Source of the DNA: Aquatica leii
Lineage: Eukaryota > Arthropoda > Insecta > Coleoptera > Lampyridae
Direction of reading: 5' to 3'
NCBI GenBank assembly: GCA_035610365.1
Contig: CM069436.1
Span: 63,007,505 to 63,071,504, forward strand
Length of the DNA: 64,000 nucleotides
Of this stretch, positions 33,279 to 45,882 are shown piece by piece. The notes under the pieces were generated by a model. That model saw only the letters and a list, made by a program, of their open reading frames with translations. It was not told where the DNA came from and searched no databases. A program made the position numbers and the translations under genes. Numbering within the stretch: position 1 is the stretch's first letter; each line of letters starts with the position of its first letter.

Positions 33279-34050
33279 CTATACAGTCTTGCTTCCTGAT
33301 GGTTTTGAATTTTTTGCTTCTTGAGCTATTTTTTTATTGCTGTTTTCTCTGAACTTTCTTTGTTCGTCCGGTGATCTTTTTGTCGCTGATTGTTTCTTGC
33401 TTTTCGTCTCTTCGTTCTCATTTTCTAAAACGTCTATTTCTTGCTGTTGTAATTGTTCAAGAGTGTAGTATTCTCCTTTTATTATTACACTATTGCCGAT
33501 AAGATTTGCCTTGTATTGCTTTGTTCTCGCTTCTTTCATATAAGTTCTTAATGTTCTTCTTTGTTGCCGTACCTGTTTTGTATAATCTTTTGAAATCCAG
33601 ATCTCCGTCTCTTTTAATTTATTGGTTGCTTTAAGGACTTCTATTTTTTTATTCCATGAGTTAAATTCTATAATAACTGGTCTATTTTTCCCTTGTTATT
33701 TCCTGCCTATTCTCTTTATCTAGCAAAGTTCCGTTTCCATGTTTAATGTTATTTTTATTTTGCTCATGATATTTCTTATTTCTTCTATCAGTATTGGTTC
33801 TTGTTCATTGTCGTTTTTATTTATTCTTTGTATAATTATTTTGTTTTTGCGCATTTCTTTCTCTAGTGATTTCATTCTAATGTTTTGTTCTATAATTTGG
33901 GCATTTAGTTTTTCATTCATTTCATTCATTTTTGATTATCGCTTTTTACATTTTGTATTTCTAATTGCAGGGCGTCTATTTTTGTTTCAATACGTTTGTT
34001 CCTTTCATGTATGTATCTTTGATCATTTCGGCAGCAATTTCAATCATAGT
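33279..34050 (-). pseudogene. LINE ORF1 (coiled coil plus RNA-binding-like C-terminus)
   Basis: ORF1 proteins bind LINE RNA. Minus strand: a start-like MIEIAAEMIKDTYMKGTNVL (about 34030); a coiled-coil segment of heptads MNEKLNAQIIEQNIRMKSLE (33929-33850), rich in Glu and Lys; a frame change near 33720; then RPVIIEFNSWNKKIEVLKAT and DYTKQVRQQRRTLRTYMKEA (33680-33540). These two resemble the basic RNA-binding C-terminus of insect ORF1 proteins. A charged tail (YYTLEQLQQQEIDVLENE, Lys/Ser-rich) ends at 33279. At least two frame breaks. Confidence 0.7.
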
Positions 34051-34078
34051 TGTTAGGTCTACATTTTCAATAAATGTT

Positions 34079-34870
34079 TCATAAATTAATTTTTTTATGT
34101 ACCCCCTGAGTAAGAAATCGAGGTAAGTCCGTCCTGGGACTGTACCGGCCATAGAACATGTCCACCACGTGCAATGAATCTATCGGGAATTGCGTGTGCA
34201 ACCGTTCTCTAACGGCTGTAGTAGAATGTACGCGAGCTCCGTGATGTCGGTAAAACCTTCTTCCTTTTAATTCTAGTGGCTCTTCGTCAAGAAGTTCTGG
34301 AAGTACTTCGCTTAGAAATTCGCTATAAATGTGTTCATTTAAACGCGGAACAAGAACAGCCAATCAAATAAGTTTCCCCAATTTCTGCTCACACATTCAC
34401 AGAAAATTGATGATTGTCGCGTTCTTTTGTTGCGTGTGGATTCTCTGTAGCCCAAACATAGCTAATTTTCCAATTAAATTTTTGTTCCTTGTAAATGTGG
34501 TCTCATCCGTGAACAACACATGGTTGGGGAAGTCAGGCGGGTTTATAATCTGTCGTAAAAATCACTGACAGTATCGCTGACGATGTAGAAAGTCTTTTGT
34601 AGCCACTGCTTCAACTTTTGTAATTTGAATGGATGTTGTAAATCTTCGTGAACAATTTGCTATGCTGTAGGTCGGCTGACATTCAGTTCTGTAACTACAG
34701 CGCGCATACTAGTTGACGGATTCTGTTCAAACCGCCCTAAACTAAACCGCTGCCACGATGCTGTTCCTCGAAATACTTCTTATCCCGCAAGGCGTTGATT
34801 AACAGTCCCAATAGGCGGACGTTTAGAAGTTGCCTATTTGGAAATTTCTCGTGGTACAATTGGCGTGCGG
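34079..34870 (-). pseudogene. mariner/IS630-type DDE transposase, broken
   Basis: Minus strand: an N-terminal helix-turn-helix remnant around 34870-34650 (NPST and PTA..VHEDLQHPFKLQKL-like words); HVLFTDETTFTRNK (about 34520), with the first catalytic Asp; then the open frame 34363-34079 with LNEHIYSEFLSEVLPELLDE, FYRHHGARVHSTTAVRERL and YSPRTDLPRFLTQGVHKK. The second catalytic motif, normally HDGA, is HHGA here, so the catalytic Asp is lost. The SPDL block is degraded to SPRTDL. The frame ends where the LINE begins. Confidence 0.8.
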
Positions 34871-35292
34871 CGCGTAATGTATAAGCTTCCCCGAGCACAA
34901 GCTGATATCAGCTAGCTCAGCACAAGTGAATCTGTGCATTTTCAACAATAACAGAACAACAACAAAAACATAACAAGACAGCACCACAACAGCAATAGCA
35001 ATATGAGTTTACAAGTAAATCATCGAAATTTACTGATAAACGAGCAAATTGACAATTATTTGACACTAATGTGTACTGAATTTCATCAACGCATTTCTCT
35101 AAAAGTGACATAGGCGCAGCAATTCAAGCGGCGCTTAAGTTTTCTCTTCGCTACCGACTCGGATTCCAATGCCACGTACTAAATCTTAGATTTGTGCCGC
35201 GATTTTAAGTCTGCGATACCAAGTGTATTGGCAAAAGTAATGATGCCTTATCAACCCTGAAAATCGTGCATTTATTTCAATGACACCCTGTA

Positions 35293-36987
35293 CGTACGAC
35301 TTATACAAATTGAAAGAGTGTGCCAAGAGTTGCTGTTTTCTAAAAAATATAACTGATACAAAAAGTTGATTGATGTTTAGCACTATGCATGCGTTTTTTA
35401 AGGAAAAAGAGAAACTTATTCAAAACCTTTGTCAGCGGCTACTGAGGGTGCTCCGGAAAGGTTAGGACTTTACTACTGTTTTGTTTGAAACAAGCAGCAT
35501 CAAATTTCTTTACTGCACATTATGTCATTTATCTTTATAGTATTTATAGATTTCTTTTTTACGTTATTAGAGCAGTTAACAATATTAGTAGCAAATCATT
35601 GAGTGACAGATTATTTGACTTTGTAGTAAAAATGGTGGTTTTAATCATTTGTTGCTGCATAAGTTTTTGAAACAGAGATGAAGATCTACGCACCAACTTA
35701 TGTACATCTAAAAATGATTCTGTTTATTTGACAGATTTGTATTAAATATTTAATGAAGTAAACTTGCAGTTACAAAATGAAATCTTGAATTTAATTAAAA
35801 CCAAAAACGTTTCAAATTGTTATATCCGCTTTTCCGGTGCTTTTTTAAATATTTTGTTTTGCTACGGTGTCTTAAAAATCACTTGAATGTTGAAATAAAT
35901 TAGAATTAAAAATACACAGGGCAGTTAGAGAGTTTAATAGAATTAAGGAACTCAACATAAAAGAGAAAATGCTCATTTGTATAATTGTTGACAACAGATT
36001 ATCGATGTAAATGAAACATTGAATAATTTCTGAGAAAATTAAGTTTCACCTTATTTCTAACTCCAACTCTCTCGTGTAATTAATCGTTGCAAGAATTTTC
36101 GATATATACCTTGACTGTATTATCACACAGTTAGATTTGAATTTGTTTGAAGTTCTAGATACAGGTTTTTTTTACAGAAAAAACCTATTTGAAACGAATC
36201 GAAAATTATTCTAAAACAAATCGAATTGGAATGTTCAACAAAAACTATCAATATCTACCTAATTAAGTTAATTGAATTCTATATTTTCTTAACTCTTTAA
36301 TTTCCAATAATTATATACTACACTTCTCTACAGCGAAGTAAGTATTTTTTCTTCACTTAGTACACTTAAATATAAGATCGTATTAATCAATTGACTTGAA
36401 GTCAACGAACTGGGTAATTTGTGTTCACATTCTTAATAACTACTGTTTATGGATTAATTAAATAAACCTTATTTGAATAACGTATGAAGGGTGTTTCTTT
36501 CAGTGTTTTTGGGTCACGATATATTTTTATACTTCATTTATTACGAGTATCAAAACAACTTCTTTTTCTCTCATTAATTTTGTTGTTTTGTATATCATTT
36601 TCTGTGTCAAATTAGAATATTTGAGTGAGAAATACGAGTATGTGTTGTATATTGACAAAATTTATGTAAAACAAGCTAGATTCGCTTGTTTCAATGACAC
36701 TGAATACGTTGCAAATTGTTTTTTCTAATGTCTCAGACGTACTTTATTGACGGCAAGTCGAAAATTTAATTTTTTTGCAAGACTTATTGTTTTGCTAAAT
36801 CAGTTTCTTAAGGAAAGAATTACAAATATACAACATAAACAAAATTAACGTAGCTACAAATTAAACCATAATCGATAATATAGGGCATCCTAAAAATTCG
36901 TTTTTAATCACTACCCCATTTGCATCAAATTACGTTCTTTTTTTTTGTCGAAAATATAAGCGAGAAGATGTAAACAAATGTGGTATT
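35293..36987. other. No gene recognised
   Basis: AT-rich spacer between the mariner element and hAT-2C; no motif or repeat could be supported. Confidence 0.4.
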
Positions 36988-37430
36988 ACTACGATCAGGC
37001 CCGCGCTTAGCACTTTTGGCGCCCTTGTGCAAATTTAAAATAACGCTCCAAATTGTGAGTACACATACGGGTTAAGTTATTGGAAAATAATTTTAAAAGT
37101 ATTTTCATAAATTTATTTTCATTTTTATATTTTACAAGTACAAGTCATAAAAACCATACAAGTATTTTTTCATTGAGGTACATAACATAATTATAAACTT
37201 ATAGAAAACAGAAATATATTCTAACAACTCAAAATTTTTGTATTTTAGTTTCAAATGTAATATACGATACAAAAGCACAAGAAATAACAAAAATATTTAA
37301 AACATTAAAAATACTCATTTATATATCACAGGACGAAACTGATCGACAAATAAAAACAAAACAATATATTATTTTAATAATGCAACATGTCACCTTTTAA
37401 AGGTTAATATACAGGTATTAGGTATTGTTA

Positions 37431-38530
37431 TTAATATTTTAGATAAGTGAATTGAGCTTTCCGTGCTTTAATTTTTGCAAATTGTTTAATTAAATCTTCG
37501 GTGTCTAATTCTTTTAGCTGGTTCGTTTCTATTGAAATGGTAGCAAGATTACTTAGTCGGTTTTGCCCTATGGTCGATCTTAAATAATTTTTTATTATTT
37601 TGAGTTTTGAAAAAGATCGTTCTGCGGTAGCAACAGAAACCAGCATTGTTAATAAAATAGGAAGTATTATGCTCGTATTAGGAAAAGAATCCACTAAGTT
37701 GTTAATTGTTATATAATTTAAAGTTTCTTCTAGAGACGTAATAACTTCTTCATCAAAATTTTGTAAATATTGCAATTCTTTAACAAGTTCCACGCTAGTT
37801 ATGTCTCGTTCATTGCGAGTTTTGTCGTTTAATAAATTTTCAACATTTTGACATAATTGTAATTGTTCGTTTTCAGAATAATTTTTAAATTTATCAATAT
37901 TCTCTAAAAACGCCAAATTCGAGTAAGAAAAAAGTAATTAAAATCTCTCATCTACTGATGTTATGATTACATCTAGAGAGCATTAAAAAAACAATCAACT
38001 TTGAGCTTTAAAGTTTTGTCGTGGATCGGTCGTCACATTTATAATCAATATGTTTTTTTTTATTTTTTGCGGTCTTAGACCTTTTTGTTTTTTGAATTTA
38101 GGTTCTATGTCTAAGCTGGATGCTATTTCTTTAGCATCAATCAATAGATCATTAAAACCGTTGTCAGAGCGATAAGCTTTCAGAAAGTTATTTAAATGAT
38201 TACAACACTGAGCAACATCAAAGTTTGGTTTTTGAATAATTTTACTAACAATGTTAACTTTACTTAAAATATTTTACCACAATATAAGAATGCAAATGAA
38301 CTCAAAATTTTGCAATTTCAATTCAATTCAATTTAAATGAGTTATTGCATCTATTCTACTAGACCATCGAGTATCCGATAAAGGTTTTAAAGTTAAATTT
38401 GTTACATTAGATTTCAAAATTGACCAGCTTTTAGTAGAAGCTGAAAAAAATACAAACAGTTCTTAAACTAAAGAAACAAAATTGATGCTCAAAGTATTCG
38501 ATTTTGCGCCATCATTGAAAACTACATTTA
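37431..38530 (-). pseudogene. hAT-2C transposase, C-terminal half with hATC dimerisation domain
   Basis: Minus strand from the CACTA boundary: LNVVFNDGAKSNTLSINFVS (about 38530-38470), LKPLSDTRW (about 38370), then a deletion of roughly 130 bp near 38325 where sister copies encode the NNVKNLAASLA region. Next come pieces of PNFDVAQCCNHL and KFKKQ. The intact frame 37916-37431 (161 codons) holds the hATC block: LLTMLVSVATAERSFSKLKI, then IKNYLRSTIGQNRLSNLATI, and an acidic/basic tail. This last exon-sized frame is well preserved compared with copies A and B. The catalytic half lies beyond the nested element; the stop after SINFVSLV and frameshifts inactivate the gene. Confidence 0.85.
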
Positions 38531-38535
38531 GGGTA

Positions 38536-40010
38536 CACTGAACGAAAAGTCGTTCATAATATCAATGAATGTTATTCTTTGACTTCTGTTCATTGCTGCA
38601 ATGAACTTTTTCATTGTTCCAATGAAATATTATTCATTGTTTGATGATGGCGATCATTAATATTATGAAAATACGATCATCAATACAAAGAATACCATTC
38701 ATTGATTTAAAGTATGATATTCATAGTGTAATAAAAAATACAACACTGATTGAAGAACGTATAATAAAAAGTAAAAATACATTTAATGAATGCAAAATAA
38801 TAATTTGTCCACGGCAAGCAATCGTAAGCACAGACCTCAGGGTGATGGGTTTGAATGATAATAACTACAAAGAAGTGAACTCCGTTAAATTTATTAATTC
38901 TAACTTAATATACCATTTACATTAGAGAACAATGAACAATATTTGAATTAAACATATTTAGAAATAAAACAGTATTCAAAATAAAATATTTGGACGCCAA
39001 CCACATTAAGTGATGAATAAAAAGCGTAAAATCTTACACCTAATAAGTAATTAATATTAAATGCAAAAAAATAGTAAACGGTAAATTTGTTATCGAGTAT
39101 GTTTCCCGAAAGGTTTTAAACAACACAATTTAACTGCTTGAATGTAAAATGTAACTTAATTCCAATTGACTCACCATGTTTAATATAACGTTATCGGATA
39201 TCTTCTATTTTTAGCACATCTTGGTTAACGTGATAAAATTCTTCAACAGGAATAAACCAATGTATAATAAACTTCAATAACTGATAATCCATTAATTCAA
39301 CGACAAAACCAAAAGAAAAGATCCAGAATAAAAACAAAGATCCAATAAAAACAAAAGATCCAAAAGAAAAAGACCCTAAATACAAATAATTAGAATTGTT
39401 TTTTAAATGACATCATGTACTCACGCTGCATAGCAACGGTCTTCAAAGTAAAGTCCTTTGTCTAACGATTGCGTAATATTGCGAAGACACTAAAAATGTT
39501 GAATTCAATAGAAAAATTATATCAAAATAAAGGTAAACTCACCAATAATTAGATGGAATGAATAAAAATTAAATTGCATGGGTTTTTACGCCATAATCAA
39601 GAAAATTTGACTTCCCCGCATCACTACGACGCGCACGCCAAGATTGTTCAAACAGAAATGCCAGTTTTTAAGCTACAACTCAGGTAGATTTGAAACAACG
39701 CGACGTTGCCACTGTTGCCAAACTGAATAAATTTACTTGCAAAAAATAAACGAATGTAAAATTGAATTTTAATTGTAATGAATTCAAACGGGACGTTACA
39801 ATAGTAGCAATGGATCAGTTTCATAATACTAAAGAATTTATTCATTGTACCACTGAATTCGTTCATTGTTTTTGTAATGAAATATCAATGATCTGTACAT
39901 AATATTAACGAATTCCATTTTTTTTCTCAATGATAATTATGCATCAATCTCAGCAAATAAGAAGCAAATTACTCGTTATTAATGAACAAAATCATTGATC
40001 ACACTCCCAC
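38536..40010. repeat. Left subterminal repeat zone of the CACTA-like element
   Basis: TTCATTG and its inverse CAATGAA occur repeatedly at 38580-38710 and again at 39780-39990, often as paired TTCATTGnnnCAATGAA palindromes. The 38720-39770 interval lacks them and may be a further insertion or leader sequence; frames there look non-coding. Such arrays are transposase binding sites in plant CACTA elements; the role here is inferred. Confidence 0.7.
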
Positions 40011-40254
40011 CTCGACACGATCGGTAATCGTGTCAGTCGTGTAAAGCGCTTGTCGATCTCTATTACTTTGTATTGTAAAATTATAGTGTTTGTTCTTGAA
40101 GTTTACAGCATTAAAACAGGTAAGAAAATAAGATATAGGTAATCTCGACTCGAAAGAATAAATCGCAAAAAAAATGTTAACTGGGTTACCAAATTTAATA
40201 TTAAGCTAAAAATGGATAGGTACGCCGCAGATGTTAGCTGCGCGAACAGCGTTA

Positions 40255-42461
40255 CCCAAACAACACGCTAATGTTTAAAAGACATAAATAAAACGTACTC
40301 GTAGATGGTCTATAGATAGTATAATTTACTCAAAGTCGGGCGGATATTCGACATCTAAATGTCCGCGGTATTTACGTATAACTTGAATCTAGTTTTAAAC
40401 GTATTTACAATGTTTCGTTTCTCAACTTCTAAAAGATGTATTTAATTGTACCGAGTTGTAGCATTATAATTTAACGTACATTTAACGTTAAATTTTGTAT
40501 CTCTAAAAGATGTCTTAGAGTATAATAAATTTAGACGGAATAATTTGTATAAAGAATATGCCAATATTAGACGTTCATTTTTTGCGAAAATGAAACATCG
40601 TATAGATATCATCTTCAACACGCACAGAATACGTTACCTACTTTTTTGATTTTAAATGTGATTTTGTTATTCGAATAAAGATCGGTTATGTGCATTAGAT
40701 ACATCAAATTAGAAGTTGCTCTAAATTATAAAAGTGGTAGAGATATTCAAACCTTTTACATATAACCGAATTGGTAAATACATTTTTTAAATAAAAAATA
40801 TTATTATAAAAACCTGTAATTTATTTTTTTACATAAAATAAACAAATAAACATATGCAATAGACATCGCCTATCTTTGAGTAATATTTTTTTAAAACAAA
40901 ACTAAAAACAATACATTCTATACGTTCTATTTTTCACTTGAATAACACCAGAATACTAGCTTTTGCCTTAACATGTATCCAAATTTAGCTGGGTTATGTA
41001 AAGATTAATTTTCTTGCCTACTTCTTGGGTTACTTTTCTTTTTGTAGTTATAACGTGCTGCCGACCGAAGCCAATCTTGAATGGTTTTTGTGATTGACAA
41101 GTCTGTTAAATCTATAGGTTTATCTGTAGTGAAATGAACGTGAACTGCCTCTGCAAAGATATTACATATAAGATCTAAGTTTTTACCATCATGTACATAG
41201 TACATATGTGCCGTTTTGGTAGAAAAAAAAACTATTTCTCGTACATATTCCAATCAAAAATTATAGAAGATATATAAAAACTCATTTAGATGTTTAATGA
41301 ATCATGTATAAAATGCGTTGTAAATTCAATTCGAAATTAAGTTCGTTTTCAGATAACAATGTCGAGCGCAGCAGATTTTATATAGTACTTCAAAATAAAC
41401 ATATACCGTTACATTATACTGTGGGATAATCACGGTGTATAACGCTTCATAAGCGTTACATTATGGTGATGCTGTTGAAGGTCATCCAACCAATAAACCA
41501 TAGAGAATTGTGTGAATGTTAAAAAATCATCCACATATTGCTTTCATTATCGTTTTTAGACTACAATGTAAGTAAAATACTGAAAATGTTTAACTTAAAC
41601 CTACATACAACGCGTATTAATCAATTGTATGCAATAAAAATTTAGATGCTATTGAGAGGATTCGCAATAAAAGGTTTAGTACGTTCAAATTTGCATTCAA
41701 AAAAACATAACGTTTTTGTTTGCACTTATCTAAGTACTTACCTACTACACAGGTTTTTATACACACACACTGGATTGAACAACGTAATTTTAATAAATTC
41801 GTTAAAGTAAAACGCTTATTGCACCTACTTCTGACAAGCATGAATTGGCAATTTCGACAATGATGTGCTCTGACACTGACCGAGGCTCGAAAGAATTCGC
41901 TGTGAGTGCTAGCGTTGGTGCTAGTGATTTAGCGTTGTAAGATAAGCGTTGTAATCGCTGTAATCGCGAAAGAAAATATCACACTCATAAAAATAACAAT
42001 TTTAAAACTATTAATTTGTTTTTAATTTTCTGTTTTGCACAAAAATGTAATTAAATATATTTTCTGTTGTTTATTTAATTTCTTGATAATGCGTTAAAGT
42101 ATTTGGTATCATAAATACTTCAATTGAATGTTACTTTTTACACAATTATTCTTTGCTAACAAACAAAAAGGTGTTTTTATGTTTTCCTCATGTGACTAAA
42201 AAGTAGTAAAATAAAGTGAGATTTTAGACGTCCATTAGAAATAACTTTTGCTGAATTTATTTTATGTAAAATTTATAACACTCTAATAAAGATACAAGAT
42301 TTTCGCAACTTTAGAAGTAGTCTAAATTATGTAAATTTAAGGTCTAAATAAAATTAATACCACAATAGACGTCTATTACCTATCAACTTTTTTATTTAGA
42401 CGTTCATAGATGGTTTTAGACGTCTATTAAATTACATTTAGATGGGTATGTGTTGTTTGGG
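40255..42461. mobile_element. 2.2-kb TIR element with TA flanks and AGACGTCTA motifs
   Basis: Ends CCCAAACAACACGC (40255) and, inverted, CCCAAACAACACATAC (42461), with TA directly outside each. TCTAAAAGATGT, AGACGTCTATT and related words recur near both ends (40290-40520, 42220-42440). One minus-strand ORF at 41253-41005. Inserted between the left subterminal zone and the transposase gene of the CACTA-like element. The superfamily is uncertain: Tc1/mariner-like by TA, but the ends resemble those of the AT-flanked element at 13737. Confidence 0.65.
41005..41253 (-). CDS. Short ORF resembling the C-terminal region of DUF4806-type proteins
   Basis: 82 codons, minus strand. Readable core: NLDLICNIFAEAVHVHFTTD, KPIDLTDLSITKTIQDWLRS, and a basic tail (ARYNYKKKSNPRSRQEN). 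The pattern of a conserved EAV..F, a short spacer and an IQ.WL..A..R helix recalls the end of DUF4806-like proteins found in insect transposons. The match is from memory of the pattern and weak. It is the only open frame in the 2.2-kb TIR element, so it may be a terminal exon of its gene or a captured fragment. No upstream exon was identified. Confidence 0.35.
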   Translation of the reverse strand: MEYVREIVFFSTKTAHMYYVHDGKNLDLICNIFAEAVHVHFTTDKPIDLTDLSITKTIQDWLRSAARYNYKKKSNPRSRQEN

Positions 42462-42758
42462 TACCTATTATACCGCGGTTTTTGTTTTTATTCTTTCGTG
42501 TCGCACAAAATATCTATAGTTAGTTATTTCTGCGTATATTGAAGCTTGTTGGCAAGGGTAGAAAATTAATTAGATACGTGTCTAGTTTATCCAAAGAATA
42601 GCATTCATCATTACCTTTTGAAAAATGTGATTGGGAATATTTCATTCTTGTTATCAAATTTGGAGTAAGTTACAAGATATGTCTGTTCGGCGTGTTAACT
42701 ATACATTTTTAGGGATTCAATATATATTCTTGAAGTTGAAATATAATTATAAATCAAC

Positions 42759-45183
42759 ATGTTATGCTTTATTTGTAAAAAAAATCATAAAGACTTGAAC
42801 ACTTCAAACGTTATCACCAATTGACGTGAGAATCTACATTTAGATGCTCTGATTGCTGTCAAAGTTTTCAAAGTTTGTATTCTTTTAAACGGCACGTGAA
42901 GCGCCAACATACCCACGGTAATATTTTTGAAGAATTTCGAATGGAAACTTTAAATTGCAATGCTCCATCGACTTCCAGTACGACAAACAATATGGCATAT
43001 TCAGTACCTAATATGATATATGATGATTCAATCGAAACGACAACATATGATGATGATGCACTTCAGGAATCACATAAATTTGAATTTGATATTTTCCAGC
43101 AAAAATTTTTCAAGTTTGCTTTACAATTCTTGCTTCTCCTTCATAATAATGAAAAAGAAAAGACGTACTTGAAGTACAAGAATTTGCTAATAAATATTTA
43201 CTTGATCCGTTACTGGACACTTTCCTGACTTACGCTAGATGCAGTTTTGAATATAAAGACCCTTCCTTATTTACTGAATTTTGTAGTCTAGTATCAAATT
43301 TTAGAAATCCATTTAAATCTTTTAATTCAGACTACTTATTTTACAAATTTCTGAAAACGAACGGCTATGTTGATACTCTCAAAGAAGCCATGAACCATGA
43401 GGTACAACCAATACACCGGACAGGTAATCTAGTAAATCAGGAAGTAAAAACTAAGAGTATTGTGATGCCCTTGAAATTTCAAATGAAATATTTCTTTGAA
43501 AGAAATAATCTATTACAACCAACATTAGATTACATGAAAAGTTTTGAAAACAATGATAAATTGACAAATTTCGTCTAAGGAGAATTATGGAAAGAAAAAA
43601 TTCAATTGTATCCCAATAAAATTGTACTTCCTTATTTCTTATACATTGACGACTTTGAGATCAATAATCCCCTTGGTTCACACTCAACAAAACATTCTAT
43701 TTGTAATATTTATTACTCATTTCCAGCATTGCCAATAGAAGAGTCGAAATTAGAAAATGTTTTTTATAGTGCAGTGACAAAATTAAGCGATTTGAAGTCA
43801 TTCAGCAATAAGAAATGTTTTGAAGTCCTCATAGATGAGATTAAAGATTTAGAAATCAATGGAATAGAAATGGAAAATGACAAAAATGTCATTGTCAGTG
43901 TTCATTTTAGGTTTAGTGATTGGTGACAACTTAGGGTTGAATTCATTTCTGAATTTCAACAAGTCGTTTTCAAACAATTTTCTTGTCAATTTTGTAGAGC
44001 TTCAAAAGAGGATACTCATAAGTTAAGTTCTGAAAAAAATGAACTTATTCGAACTGCTGCAAATTATGAAATTGATGCTCTAAATGCAAATTTCGGAGTT
44101 GCAAAAAATTCCCAACTCAATAATATCCCTTCATTTCACGTTGTAAACAATTATTATGCAGATATGATCTTTTTGAAGGTATCTGCCATTACAATTTCTG
44201 CCATATTATTGACTATTTTATTAGCATGAAGTATTTTGATCTAGATGCCTTCAACGATCGTAAACAGAATTTTGAATATGGACCGACTGAAATTGACAAT
44301 ATTTCTTCAAAAATAGAACCGCACCACCTTAAAAAACGGAAATTAAAAATGTCAGCCAGAGAAATGATGACTTTTACTTTATATTTCTCAATAATGATCG
44401 GAGACGATCCTGTCTGGAACTTACTCTTGAATTTTATTGAAATAGTAGATATGTTACTATGTTTTGAATTCGACATATTAAATATCAGTATACTGGAAAA
44501 GAAAATTGAAAAACATAATAATGACTACATTACATTGTTTAATGATACGCTCAAGCCTAAGTATCACAATTTAACTCATTACCCTAAATTAATTAGAAAA
44601 TCTGGTTCTCTCGCAAAGTTTTGGTGTTTCAAATATGAAGCAAAGCATAGGCAATTTAAAATTTATTCACGTATCATAACATCCCGCAAGAACAACTGCC
44701 TTACTTTGGCGAAGAAATATGAGCTGAAGTTTGCTCATCAACTAATGATAGGCACAAATTTTCTGAAATTGCGTTTTAATTCCAATATAAAGCATAAAAC
44801 ACTCAGTAGGTAACTACAAAAATATTATCTCTGAAATTCTTCACAATACTGAAATATCCATTGAATTCTATTCTCAGAACCAGTATAATGGAATTGAATA
44901 TAAAAAAGATAATTATTTGGTTGTATATAATAACGACGTTTTATTCTATAAAATGCTGGAAATTGTCGTTGTTGAAGAAAAAACACTTTTATTTTTTTGC
45001 CAAACATTGCGAAATGTTAATTTTTATCCCCATTTCATTGCTTATGAACTTGGCCCCATTGAACAGTTTGGTTCACTTTCACGGATTGCACCAGATCAAA
45101 TTCTCGGACGTCCTATCTCTTTAATAAAGACTGCAAAAGGAAAACACTTACTGCGCCCAAAGGAATATTACAAGATGATTTAG
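42759..45183 (+). pseudogene. CACTA-like transposase (Transposase_21/tnp2-like, with C2H2 finger), broken
   Basis: The enzyme that would cut at the CACTG ends. Starts with ATG at 42759 (CFICKKNHKD), then a C2H2 finger RCSDCCQSFQSLYSFKRHVK with RQH (42846-42910). The following text is in two or three frames: FANKYLLDPLLDTFLTYARC; MPLKFQMKYFFERNN; LWKEKIQLYPNKIVLPYFLY with IDDFEINNPLGSHSTKHSI (43588-43695), the core of this animal family; then LGLVIGDNLGLNSF in shifted frame (about 43910); CRASKEDTHKLS; and SFHVVNNYYADMIF (usually a VD.MHD motif). The open frame 44226-44813 has LKMSAREMMTFTLYFSIMIG and LKPKYHNLTHYPKLIRKSGS. The tail ends at 45183. A stop at 43576-43578 (FV*GELW) and four or so frameshifts inactivate it. 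Equating this family with EnSpm is from motif memory. Confidence 0.75.
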
Positions 45184-45882
45184 CTTCAAGTACCTACTAC
45201 TTATATCAAAATAGAGTAATTTCAAACCAAAATGTTAACTTTGCTAATTATATTATGCAGATAATTTGATGGATGTTTTCAATTTTTCGATTTACCCAAG
45301 ACAGTTTTTGCATGCAGTCTCTGTTCCGAATTGCCAGTGTTCCAATGACAGGTGTCTCATTTGTACTTTTGAAAACAAATTTAATATGAACCACTATAAA
45401 GCATCACATTTTTAATCCATTAAAACAATCTTAATAATTCCAATCCTCAAATGAATATTTGGTCACTAAAACAGTTGGAGGGAATGGATCCTGTTTCGCT
45501 TTATGAATATGGCCACCCTCTGACGATGGAAGGTCTCCAAGGCCCCGCCACCTATGTAGAAGTTCCCGCAAAATTACAGCTTTAGTTAAAGAAGCGTATT
45601 GTGCATCACATAATTTGCTAGAAATAGGACCGCAAATGTCCGAAAGAACAATTGTGTAAGGGCGAAACAATTTTTATGACAAACTCCTCTATTATCCAAC
45701 TTTTTTCAGCAGTCTGCCAAACATTTCTCAATCTGCACATGAAAGTACAAATACGCATAGTGGAAATCTATATAAACATTACATTTCTGACAATACCGAT
45801 GCAATAAAATCACAACTGCAAATAACTGAACTGGGATCACTGCTTTCCAAATGGAATGTGGAAGCAATTGTTGATGAATTGA
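45184..45882. other. Intergenic part of the CACTA-like element
   Basis: Between its two genes. A plus-strand stretch (NISQSAHESTNTHSGNLYKH, about 45720-45780) may be the start of the second gene; otherwise no clear coding. The minus-strand frame 45670-45431 has no recognisable motif. Confidence 0.35.

Larger units (their letters stand above)
29095..34065 (-). mobile_element. Non-LTR retrotransposon (LINE), near full length, inserted in mariner
   Basis: Minus-strand order is ORF1 (about 34050-33280), endonuclease (about 33000-32420), then reverse transcriptase (31770 down to about 29800, interrupted by a foldback element at 30109-31408) and a 3' end near 29100. The plus strand of this region is T-rich and yields many long shadow frames. 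Exact ends and the target duplication could not be fixed. Length without the foldback is about 3.7 kb. Confidence 0.78.
28826..35290 (-). mobile_element. mariner-type transposon with about 180-bp TIRs, carrying nested insertions
   Basis: The left end reads CAGAGTGTTATTGAAATAA (28826) and the right end is the inverse of CAGGGTGTCATTGAAATAA (35290). Similarity continues through TTCAGGGTTGATAAGGC and TTGCCAATACACTTGGTA to about 29000 and 35100. TA lies outside both ends (28824-28825, 35291-35292). Transposase remnants are at 34870-34079. Its C-terminus was split by a LINE, accounting for the 6.5-kb span. Confidence 0.83.

Noticed and set aside
29255..33352. Many hydrophobic, membrane-protein-like plus-strand ORFs
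   Set aside because: Antisense of LINE ORF1/ORF2. Phe/Leu/Ile richness comes from T-rich complement, not from transmembrane proteins.
38641..38925. 94-codon ORF near the CACTA left end
   Set aside because: Begins inside the subterminal repeat zone and has no recognisable domain; treated as chance.
45431..45670. 79-codon minus-strand ORF inside the CACTA-like element
   Set aside because: No motif, opposite to both genes and probably antisense to leader or decayed coding sequence.
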